A DNA stretch of 64,000 nucleotides from Ceratopteris richardii. Its lineage: Eukaryota; Streptophyta; Polypodiopsida; Polypodiales; Pteridaceae. Positions 21,401 through 29,447 of this stretch are shown piece by piece. A program made the position numbers and the translations under genes. The stretch covers positions 73,167,983-73,231,982 of the forward strand of contig CM035416.1 of the NCBI GenBank assembly GCA_020310875.1, read 5' to 3'. The notes beneath the pieces are model-generated. The model had not been told where the DNA came from, ran no database searches, and saw only the letters and a program-made list of their open reading frames with translations. Each line of letters begins with the position of its first letter. The first letter of the stretch is position 1.

Positions 21401-24400
21401 AGCAGGGAAGGAAGTTTATAGTTTTCTGGATGGCTTTTCAGGGTATAATCAGGTAGCCATTGCTCCTGAGGACCAACATAAGACTGCATTTGCAACTGAA
21501 TGGGGAGTATACGCCTTTAGAGTCATGCCTTTTGGTTTAACGAATGCCCCAGCTACTTTCCAAAGATTGATGTGTCATGTGTTTAAGGAATTTCTGAGAA
21601 AAAGTATGGAGGTATACGTGGACGATCTTTGTACATATTCAGCTATACGATCAGAGCACATCCCTGAACTTGAAAAGATTTTTGTTAAATGTCGACAATA
21701 TCGAGTATGCCTCAATCCTGAAAAATGTGTCTTCATGGTGCGACAAGGGAAAATCTTAGGACATATTGTCTCTAAGAATGGAATTTCAACAGATGAAGAC
21801 AAAATTAAAGTAATTTTAGATTTACCAAGACCTAAAACTGCTAAAGAAGTTCAAGCATTTATGGGACATTGTGGATACTATCAAAGATTCATACATATGT
21901 ACGCCATAATTGCTAGACCTCTTTATGCATTATTGACTCTATTTAATTGGACCGAAGAATGTGAAAAAACTTTTAATGAGTTAAAGAATCGATTGAGTTC
22001 AGCACCCATTCTTCGAGTCCCCAACTGGAATAAACCGTTTCACATTCATGTGGATGCTTCCAAGTTTGCCATTGGTTGCATCTTAGCTCAACCAGTTGAC
22101 ACAGGAAAATTAGACCACCCGATAGCCTATGCCAGTAGACAGTTAAATCAAGCGGAACGCAATTATACTACTACGGAGAGAGAAGGCCTAGGGATGGTAT
22201 ACGCAGTCAAGAAATTCAGACATTACTTACTGGCAAACAAATTCAAATTCTTCATTGATCATCAAGCCCTATTGTACCTAGTCAACAAGCCTGGCAATAC
22301 AGGACGACTAGTACGATGGTTTTTATTGCTAATGGAATTTGATTTTGAGGTAATAGTCAAGAAAGGAAACACCCACATCAGAGCAGACCACTTATCTCGT
22401 ATGACCCATGGAGAACCACCCATAGGAGTACCTGATGACCTGCCAGATACTTATCTTTTTAACTTGGAAGTATGTCCTCAGTGGGCAGAAAAATTGATCC
22501 CGATACTTACACATGGACCTAAAGATGGGATCACGCCAAACCAAACGCAAGATCTCTGGAGGACTAAAAACCTTCACATCATTGCAGGAAGTTTGTACCA
22601 CCAGGATTCAAGCGGATTGCTGATGAGATGCGTGGCAGAAGAGGAACAAGAAATGTGGCTTCAGAAAGCACACATAAACCAATGGAACACTCATTTGAAT
22701 GCAAATGGAACGTGGCAAACACTCAAGAGATTTGGCATATATTGGCCAACCATGCAACGAGATGCACATAACTATGTGTCAACCTGTCAAACCTGTCAAG
22801 AACAAACCCCAGACGAGAATTCTACATTATGCTATTCTACAATAGCACCAAGGTGGAGCATGCCTCTAGTAAAGTTCTTGAAAACTCGAGAGTTCCCTGA
22901 CGGAGCTACCTTAGCAAGGAAACGTGCTCTTGAAGAACAGAGTAAGGATTATGCCATCATAGGAAAACAACTCTTTAAACGCGGGAAAGATAACCAACTA
23001 AGAATGTGCATTCATGAAAATGAATATCTCTCTGTCTTAGAAATGGCCCATACAAGAGCTGCAGGAGGACACTTCTCTGCAGACAAAACAGCAAAAATGA
23101 TCCTCTTTGCTGGAATGTGGTGGCCAACTCTACACCAAGACGCCATAACATATGTGCAGCGGTGTGATACTTGTCAACGTACGAAATATCCTATTAGAAG
23201 AGATGAGATGCCACTTAGACCCATGATGAGTGCTAGAGCTTTCACGAAGTGGGGAATAGACTTTATAGGACCTATTAGCCCACCAGCAAAAGGTTCACAT
23301 GCCGAATACATAATTGTAGCCACAGATTACCTGACCAAATGGGTTGAAGCAAAAGCAACAACGAAAAATGACGCAAGAACTACCGCCAGGTTTCTCTTTG
23401 AGAACGTCTTCACTAGATTTGGACTACCTATAGAGATTGTGAGTGATAGAGGTACACACTTTGTTAATGAAGTGATAGAAGCCTTATTGAATGAATTCTT
23501 AGTAATTCATAAGAAATCTGCCCCTTATCACCCACAAGCAAATGGACAAGCAGAAAGTTCAAATAAAATCTTGTGTACTGTTCTCACCAAAATCCTTAAC
23601 AACGGTAGATCAGATTGGGATAAGCAGTTACACCATGCTTTATGGGCATTCCAAGTAGCCTATAAAACTGCAATAGGCACTACTCCTTTTAACTTAGTAT
23701 ATGGACAAAATGCTATTTTGCCAATTGATTTCTTGATTCCCACTCTTAGAGTTGCAACTACTTATGAGTGGACAGGACATGAATTATCAGCCCAATTGGA
23801 CCAAATAGAAAAGCTTCATGAAACTAGGTTACAAGCAGTAGCGGGTATTTATGCTGCTAAAAGACGACAAAAGGCCTATTTTGATGCGCATATCAAGGAC
23901 AAACAATTGAAGGAAGGAGATTTAGTTTTGGTATACACTTTGAAACAACATGCTAAGAAATTGCAAAAGAGAGGATATGGCCCATTAATCATTAATCGTA
24001 TATCTACAGGTGGAGCCATCAGCTTAGCAACCTTAGATGGAGACGTGTTACCAAACTACATCAGTGGGTGTAGAGTAAAAAAATACCTAGAACCATTAAC
24101 AGAAGAAGCTTTGTCTCGATTACTCAAAGGTAAGAATAGACGCGTAGAAGAGGAAAGAATACGGGAAGAAGCGAGACAAGAAGCTTTGGAAAGGATAAAG
24201 AAACGAAAAGAGTGGATGAGAGAGCGAGATGAAAGATATCGTCAAGGAGAAGAACTCATCCCGATGGCTAATTTTAGAGCCACTCAAAATCTGGGATCGC
24301 AAAGAACACAACCCTATCTAAATTTGGGAGCCGGAAAAACGGAGTATCACTTGGTAAATGCTCTTATTGACATAGGTGCCGCTGTAAGTTGCATTAAGTT

Positions 24401-25538
24401 TTCTTTGACCCAAAAACTCCAAGAGACAATACGCCCATCAATGGCCCAGTTGATAGGAATAGGAGGAACAATTACTCAGTGCATAGGAGAGATCACCTTA
24501 CCGTTGCATCTTGGTAACAACACCATGGAACAAAAACTGTTAGTGTGTCATGACCAAGATTTACTTGAGGAAGTAGTGTTAGGTCAAGATTGGATTTACG
24601 AATACGAGGTGACCATTCAATTGGCGTTGGGATACATCTCAGCCAGGATAGGACATCGTGAAGTATTCAGTCTGCTAGATGAGCGACCATTAAAATATGT
24701 GAGCATGGAGCAAACAGTTCAATCTAATGAACAAAGCCCTGAATGCATGATCTCTAGCACTATAGATACACCTTCATCGAGTACTATATGTGCGGACACA
24801 TTGAATTCTGCTTGCACACCTTGTTCCAGTCTAGCAAGTCTTGAGAGTATCACTCAAATTGAAATCAACCTCACTGAAACACCCTGCATCAAAGAGACTA
24901 TGCCTCAGAGTAATTCAAAACCTGTCACCATTAAAATATACCCTATTCCATATTCTAACCAAGTGTGGATAAAGAAAGATCAAGTGAAGGAATATCTACG
25001 AAGACAAAAGCACAACGGACATCAGAACAAACGAGCAAAGCAAAAACCAACTCCGTCTGAACAGCGAAATCATCGACAAATTACTACACTATGGATTCCC
25101 AAGACAGTCGTAGCTGCTCAACAAGATCGATCGCAAATTTGGGTTCCGAAGTCTTGCATCCCAAGGCAAATCAACCGGAGGGAGGATCCCCGAAACAAGA
25201 AGAACCAATGCAACCCACCGGCTAAACAACCACGAATAAAGAGTTACTGGAGAAAGAAAGAGTCTGTAAAGGCAGCCCGAGACGTGCCGAGAGTCATAAA
25301 TCAAATAAAGCAGACCTACGAAAAGAAGAAAAGAGCCACATTCAGTAGAAGTGGGCAACATACAACTAAGCCCAGCACAACGAAGCAAATCTGGATGCCG
25401 AAAGACAAACGGGACAACATGCATACGCCAACTACTTCCAATTGCACACATATGGAGTGGTCGAGATCCAAAGTATGCATGATAGGGCCACATTACAAGG
25501 CCAAGCATTCGGCACATCCTTCTTCTATTTCAAGATAG
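18462..25538 (+). CDS. G1 pol polyprotein (gypsy, Athila/Tat-like, 2358 residues)
   Basis: One open frame. Two zinc knuckles of CX2CX3HX4C lie near residues 41-83, then a charged linker. Retropepsin 1 has LDSGAG near 494-499 and ILGRPFM near 570. Reverse transcriptase spans about 900-1100 (MPFGLTNAPATFQR; YVDD near 1052), and RNase H follows from about 1192. Two tandem H2C2 zinc modules lie at about nt 22660-22800 and 23045-23180. The integrase core is at about nt 23240-23700 (DFIGP, VSDRGTHF, PYHPQANGQAE), with a GPL/F-like module at about nt 23960-24090. A second retropepsin-like domain (about nt 24300-24650, ending VLGQDWIY) and a basic tail with WIPK/WVPK/WMPK repeats close the protein. 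The RT to integrase order is gypsy. No chromodomain is seen. It is much longer than usual Pol because of the extra domains. Confidence 0.9.
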   Translation: MEISDSSYGHEQDYVSLMYTAPRTTMPPRPMNRQPVPRGPCYRCGGDHYIRECTSPNPPPPQRIWEGYCSDCGKEHLFRDCPKNPNKVTSNVQINVIEVIESSGSDKEYTVPLKAITRAKARENPDRTDENDQSDKEGNITTPHRVEDSEEPENSIVSKRSQRWKNRRDRIKEKKLLQKKENEKSKQKPTKEPQVEEENKNENKREEVGSVLADPVPEELAMWIQAYKARIKAGPTVEQHEREYPRGDLEKERLEICNKLIEIAQQTLEKPASPLPNTRISEEKFQECLNTQEKPEVYRPQNEEHGVEGKEGSIVPEVEGDWTKDLWARVQEDKWKKVEGMEPPFEELEAENEIEGSIPELNSEEIFPMDASDKEDVKELPNYTGEYEHNSELYRIPSIRRRETNPSVQTSEIIQRLREVKIPCTLTFEELLKVKPHLKEKLINQWEVKEEKKEVADEVKTVRIPVDKVGDFSEGYEGNTCLPITYRGYTTKAILDSGAGVGIATKEIWEKWGKPALRPTRMKIQMADGHTERPLGLLERVVFTTCGVEFEHTLAICHFERPSNYEMILGRPFMRQLKVVQDWGKDAVYLQHAGTTTRINLHTYTYQDVPPLQWNQIHKEEDDQSVHSAGSSDQSWMNEDTHLWICQAAKKEEERRKGWHQKQGIVRSVQDPAYMPQVFPDEEFEPHGWMEILATLDVCVNEEVVTMNECIDEEGYDVSLYMVVLQEAEEGEVIEKDWKEDYESIEMELEPMDLGIGTTNIEITANETHKELTQKGELEVERELDNEENKLQDQFEVPAHFLKYEVEERKIAIQMPKREAQPGIAYDNKEQTKKIVVTMEGGEERCTFIGQDVSLEEEQELIRLIREYRDVFAWTYKDLKGVDPSICVHRIPMTSEAKPSKQRPYTYNDVYSAKIKEEIDKLLDAGFIYEIEHTKWVSPLVVVPKKNGKLRVCINLKKVNAATIRDSYPLPITDHLLERVAGKEVYSFLDGFSGYNQVAIAPEDQHKTAFATEWGVYAFRVMPFGLTNAPATFQRLMCHVFKEFLRKSMEVYVDDLCTYSAIRSEHIPELEKIFVKCRQYRVCLNPEKCVFMVRQGKILGHIVSKNGISTDEDKIKVILDLPRPKTAKEVQAFMGHCGYYQRFIHMYAIIARPLYALLTLFNWTEECEKTFNELKNRLSSAPILRVPNWNKPFHIHVDASKFAIGCILAQPVDTGKLDHPIAYASRQLNQAERNYTTTEREGLGMVYAVKKFRHYLLANKFKFFIDHQALLYLVNKPGNTGRLVRWFLLLMEFDFEVIVKKGNTHIRADHLSRMTHGEPPIGVPDDLPDTYLFNLEVCPQWAEKLIPILTHGPKDGITPNQTQDLWRTKNLHIIAGSLYHQDSSGLLMRCVAEEEQEMWLQKAHINQWNTHLNANGTWQTLKRFGIYWPTMQRDAHNYVSTCQTCQEQTPDENSTLCYSTIAPRWSMPLVKFLKTREFPDGATLARKRALEEQSKDYAIIGKQLFKRGKDNQLRMCIHENEYLSVLEMAHTRAAGGHFSADKTAKMILFAGMWWPTLHQDAITYVQRCDTCQRTKYPIRRDEMPLRPMMSARAFTKWGIDFIGPISPPAKGSHAEYIIVATDYLTKWVEAKATTKNDARTTARFLFENVFTRFGLPIEIVSDRGTHFVNEVIEALLNEFLVIHKKSAPYHPQANGQAESSNKILCTVLTKILNNGRSDWDKQLHHALWAFQVAYKTAIGTTPFNLVYGQNAILPIDFLIPTLRVATTYEWTGHELSAQLDQIEKLHETRLQAVAGIYAAKRRQKAYFDAHIKDKQLKEGDLVLVYTLKQHAKKLQKRGYGPLIINRISTGGAISLATLDGDVLPNYISGCRVKKYLEPLTEEALSRLLKGKNRRVEEERIREEARQEALERIKKRKEWMRERDERYRQGEELIPMANFRATQNLGSQRTQPYLNLGAGKTEYHLVNALIDIGAAVSCIKFSLTQKLQETIRPSMAQLIGIGGTITQCIGEITLPLHLGNNTMEQKLLVCHDQDLLEEVVLGQDWIYEYEVTIQLALGYISARIGHREVFSLLDERPLKYVSMEQTVQSNEQSPECMISSTIDTPSSSTICADTLNSACTPCSSLASLESITQIEINLTETPCIKETMPQSNSKPVTIKIYPIPYSNQVWIKKDQVKEYLRRQKHNGHQNKRAKQKPTPSEQRNHRQITTLWIPKTVVAAQQDRSQIWVPKSCIPRQINRREDPRNKKNQCNPPAKQPRIKSYWRKKESVKAARDVPRVINQIKQTYEKKKRATFSRSGQHTTKPSTTKQIWMPKDKRDNMHTPTTSNCTHMEWSRSKVCMIGPHYKAKHSAHPSSISR

Positions 25539-25847
25539 TCAAGCACATTTTCCTAATAGGGAAATAGGAGAGCACTTGTACATACATTAAGAAATAATCC
25601 AAAAAAAAAAAAAAAAAAAAAATTAATTACTAACCGCTTCGGCTATAGACTAACCTTTCTGTTTTCTTTTCAGCAAAAAAAATATATAAAAATACATAAA
25701 AATGTAAAAGACCCAGGTATTACCCTTCTCACACACGGGAAAGGGACGACACCATGCACTCGGAGCGACATCGAACTTATAACCAACATATAGAGGAGGA
25801 TTTCTGAGAACATATGGATACTAAGTCATACTCTATATTGAGTGCAG
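25539..25847 (+). other. G1 spacer between pol and ORF-X
   Basis: The 309-bp gap holds an A-tract of about 23 bases at 25600-25622, then TACTAAC (25628-25634), a second CTAAC, a pyrimidine run and CAG ending at 25673, followed by an A-rich stretch up to the ORF-X start. The A-tract sits mid-element with no target duplication, so it is not the tail of a retroposed copy. Confidence 0.7.
25628..25673 (+). promoter_or_regulatory. Candidate 3' splice acceptor before G1 ORF-X
   Basis: TACTAAC (perfect branch-point consensus), another CTAAC and a run ending TTTCTGTTTTCTTTTCAG make an excellent plant acceptor. Similar CTAAC-rich and pyrimidine-AG signals precede ORF-X in G3 (about 50610-50790) and G4 (about 58514-58690). 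Conservation in three elements supports real use, though no RNA evidence is available here. Confidence 0.55.
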
Positions 25848-27590
25848 ATGGCATCCACTGATTCCGAATCTACACAACAAGAAGAGGTGCAACTTCTTCC
25901 ATTGGAGTCAGTAACAAAAGCAAGAGGTCACTGGTTCAGAGATGATCAACCAGTGGCAGAACTAATCTTCATGGCTACAATCAAAATCATGGACACGGAT
26001 CATTACTTCCCAATCATGTCCCAGGATTTCAAGACAATCATACAAGGATTACCTCATATTGAAGAGGTGTGGACACAGGCCGGCATAGAAGCATTCCTCA
26101 AGTTACCAATCTGTGTACCAGACTTTCAGAGGTGTGCACAGGTGATGAATACCATGCAGCCTGCCGCAACAAAAATATCAGTTCCAGAAGCGCAAGTATT
26201 GGATAAAGTCGGGGCATGGAAGACCATTCAATTCACACATGAGTTGATTAACAGAGCGTTTGGATGGAATCAAGCAGGCATTACTAGTGTGAAAGAAGAA
26301 TGCCATGATCCCAAGAAGAGATCATTCTTGGAGATAAATAGAATTGACATAGAAGATGCTGTGCGATTGGTACATCAACATTTTTGCTTTCCCAGCATGC
26401 ACAGGTATACAGCTCCACAGAAGATAGTAGTCCAACTACTATCACATGCCATGAGGCAAATTGGCAACAAAATCAATCTAACAGGGTATGTCCAAGAAAG
26501 ATTGTTTGAAGCACAAAAGAAGTGGGGGCAAAAGAAGTTTTTGAATGGCAGTTAAGCTCTTACATTGTTGATTTATGAAGCTTTAGAAATGAAGAACTGT
26601 TTGAGAGAGATGCCAACTTCGGAAGGACTAGCAAGGTATGTAAAGTCAGCGACGGTCCCTAAGAAGAAGAAAGCAGTAGCTATGGTTGAAGAGGCTGGAA
26701 CCAGCACACAGAAACCCATGAGGGGTACGAAGCGTCTACGAGAAGAGGAAGCCCAAGCTACACCACAATCCAAGAGAACGCACCTCTTACCGAAGATCAC
26801 GACAACACAAATACCTATCACCAAGAGAGATCTGTCTGCTGCCCTCGAGCAAACACATCAGTATATGCAAGGGCAAATCAATTTGAACGTTCAAGGACAT
26901 CACTATAGACAAGCTAGTCAAGAGCAGACACAACGAGTCCCAGAGCAAACACCGAAACAAGCGGGAAGATACAAGGAACTGGGCATTGATGATTCCAGCA
27001 CAAATACGGATTCCAGTCCCGAAAAGGATACATTAGATACTGATATACGGACGGAATCACACGAAGGTGAATGGAACGAGATCAATCAAGTGGAAGTCAC
27101 GCCACAAAATCAGGAAGAAGAGGAAAAAAGATTTGAAGAATCTATGGAACCGGAGCACGTCATTCAATTGAATGACACTACAAAAATAAGCATCAAGGAA
27201 GACACGACCACTGGGGTTACACATGTCAAACCACCTATTAAAGAGGAAGAACAAACTCCAGTGAGTAAGGAAACGAAGGAGCTCCAACAACAAGAACAAA
27301 CCGTAATCGAGGTGCCTGATGACACACCTCAAGGAAATAAAGAAGACATGGGGGCTGAGCCAAGGATCCAGCTTCAGATTAGGCAGCCCCATGACACTAC
27401 ATTACACGTGTCTCAAGGCAAAGACGTAAATACCGGAGAAGAGCCGGCAATACCAAAAACATGGCTAAACGTGGATGTTACGCAGTTGAAACCTGTAGTA
27501 AAGCAGATGATTCAAACAGCCATGGACACTCAACAACAAATGATGGATATAGATGCCGAGTATGATCAAGCAAGAAGAGAAAAGAATTAG
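25848..27590 (+). pseudogene. G1 ORF-X region (unrecognised 3' protein, first part)
   Basis: The ATG at 25848 (MAST...) is preferred to that at 25842 because G3 and G4 start MAEA at the equivalent place. The N-terminal domain (about 25920-26170) shares HWF, W-x-x-AG-I/V and PDF-x-RC with G3 and G4. A polar, charged, low-complexity stretch follows (about 26640-27590). No membrane segment or signal peptide is seen. It may be related to the 'putative plant transposon protein' domain of Athila-like elements, but that is a guess. The region appears broken about once or twice. Confidence 0.65.
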
Positions 27591-27599
27591 TTTCAACTC

Positions 27600-29447
27600 A
27601 TGAGTGAACAGCTATCGGCACAGTTGATTGCAGCACAAAAGGAATTAGCAAACAAAAGTACTGAGGTGTTGGCAATCAAGACACAATATGACGCATCCAT
27701 CGCCCAAAATCAACAGCTGCATACACAACTAGCGGAGTTGCAAATATTACACGAAGCAAGCGAGGCTGAGAAAGAGAAAATGAAAATGCGGAGCACACTA
27801 TTAGAACAACAACTCAAACTATATATGGAAGAGAATGACAGCCTACGCAATAGAAATAAAGAATTAATGAAGTCTTTATTATATGATCAACCACTCATCC
27901 AACAGGGACCCTCAGACACTAAAGAACAAGAATTAAGAGAGCAGATAGCACAGTATGCCGAGTTGCTGCGACAAGCGAAAGAAGTACGAGAAGAATCAGA
28001 ACGGAAGCACACTCAAGAAATAGGTGAGCTCAAAAAGCAGTTAAATACAGCACAGGCAAAACTGGTCCAAAGCTACAGTGAAAACATGGATCATGTAGCT
28101 GACATAGGTAAGGAACTACTGGCAACCAAAGAAGCACTTGGAGAAGCCATGCAAACAATAAAAGAAAAAGATGAATGCATAGAACAGCTGAAGATTCAGA
28201 GGAAAGACAAAGAACCGATCGGGACATCAGTAGTGCCAGAAAAGAAACATCCTACTGACGAGGTAGAGGTAAGCCCTCTATCTCAACCGATCTATCATTC
28301 TCCCATACGTGAGCAGGTGGCAGATCTACATGATGATCATCCTATGCCATATACTGCAGAAATAAGTCAGAAGGAACGGGCACTAGTGGTGTCCCGGTTG
28401 ACGGAAAATTTTGAAAATGAAGTAATCAAGGTCATGAAGGAAGCTAAGATCAAAGGTAAAGACTTAGAAAAGATCATGAAGCCTTTCAACGTTCCATACG
28501 GACTTTTGAAAGAGAAAACAAGACGCTATATAAAGAGAATTACCCAGAAGAGTCCAGATGAGCAGCTGAATTTCAAACAGGACACATTCACTTACTCTCA
28601 AGAAGAGTTTGAAGCTGCACAACCAGTGTGGAGAAGGAAATTTTTGGAGAAACATCCCACATTACGGGTGCATTGGCAAGCAGCACCATATCTATTGCAG
28701 GTAAACCCTTCTTTTTGTCCTATACCACGCAGAAGGAATACCAGAGAATTTTTGGAATTGCAAAGAAGCGGCTCTATAAATAAACAGTGGCTGAACTATC
28801 CTATGCTTCCGAGCCCGCCACATAATTACTTGCCAACGGAAGATTATATGGTAAAAACAATAGAATTTTGGCTGCAAAACTATGCGACAGTACTAGATTT
28901 AGCTATCAAAATGACAAACAAAATACTTAGCATGATCCTTACAGTTTTGAAGGTCTTCAAGCATGCGGCCTACACCTTTTTGAACTCCATCGGCATTAAT
29001 CAAGGCACAGAAATACTTATTTTCGATCTATCAGTAATGCCGAGCCGCCCGACAGTAATGGCATATTATTCTAGATTGATGTTTTTGCCCAGTGTATATA
29101 TGCAGACGTTTGAAGAGGCATTTTTTACAGGTTTTTTTGAGATTGATTCTGAGATATTTTTGAAGATGTCATCTAATCTCAATGCTAGATTAGTAGCATA
29201 TGAATTAAGCTTCTTCGCAGATCACAGACAGCCACCACATGATGGCGTGAAGGCAGAACAATGGAAAAAACTGATGATACGTGAAGCTAATCTGCTGAAT
29301 GATAAGGAGCAAACAGTATATCGAACATATGCCCGTCGCTTATCAAAGCCTGTCGGGGACGACAGAGTCCAGGAGGGGGGCAGTGTTGAGGGAGAGACGA
29401 GTAAAAAGAAGAAAAGAAGAAGACAACGAAAGAAGCAGCTTCACTAA
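27600..29447 (+). CDS. G1 ORF-Y (unrecognised 3' protein, coiled coil plus conserved domain)
   Basis: The open frame is 615 residues. Residues 1-200 are rich in L, E, Q and K in heptad-like order and should form a coiled coil. Residues of about 340-540 form a domain shared with G3 and G4: NPSFCPIPRRR, WLNYP, a TIEFW-like block, MPSRPTVMAYY, LPSVYMQTFEE and TGFFEIDSEIF. I do not recognise this domain. The last 21 codons lie in the 3' LTR and encode a basic KKKKRRRQRKK tail that resembles a nuclear-localisation or nucleic-acid-binding signal. The envelope position in the element and the lack of membrane segments argue for an accessory, non-envelope protein. Confidence 0.7.
   Translation: MSEQLSAQLIAAQKELANKSTEVLAIKTQYDASIAQNQQLHTQLAELQILHEASEAEKEKMKMRSTLLEQQLKLYMEENDSLRNRNKELMKSLLYDQPLIQQGPSDTKEQELREQIAQYAELLRQAKEVREESERKHTQEIGELKKQLNTAQAKLVQSYSENMDHVADIGKELLATKEALGEAMQTIKEKDECIEQLKIQRKDKEPIGTSVVPEKKHPTDEVEVSPLSQPIYHSPIREQVADLHDDHPMPYTAEISQKERALVVSRLTENFENEVIKVMKEAKIKGKDLEKIMKPFNVPYGLLKEKTRRYIKRITQKSPDEQLNFKQDTFTYSQEEFEAAQPVWRRKFLEKHPTLRVHWQAAPYLLQVNPSFCPIPRRRNTREFLELQRSGSINKQWLNYPMLPSPPHNYLPTEDYMVKTIEFWLQNYATVLDLAIKMTNKILSMILTVLKVFKHAAYTFLNSIGINQGTEILIFDLSVMPSRPTVMAYYSRLMFLPSVYMQTFEEAFFTGFFEIDSEIFLKMSSNLNARLVAYELSFFADHRQPPHDGVKAEQWKKLMIREANLLNDKEQTVYRTYARRLSKPVGDDRVQEGGSVEGETSKKKKRRRQRKKQLH
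29371..29383 (+). other. G1 polypurine tract
   Basis: AGGAGGGGGGCAG directly precedes the 3' LTR start and lies inside the ORF-Y frame. Confidence 0.85.

Noticed and set aside
18890-25517. Numerous open frames of 60-142 residues opposite G1 pol
   Set aside because: They are antisense shadows of a conserved coding frame with no domain or conservation of their own.
25600-25622. A-tract as the tail of a SINE, LINE or processed copy
   Set aside because: It lies inside G1 between pol and ORF-X, no target duplication surrounds it and no LINE or SINE body precedes it.
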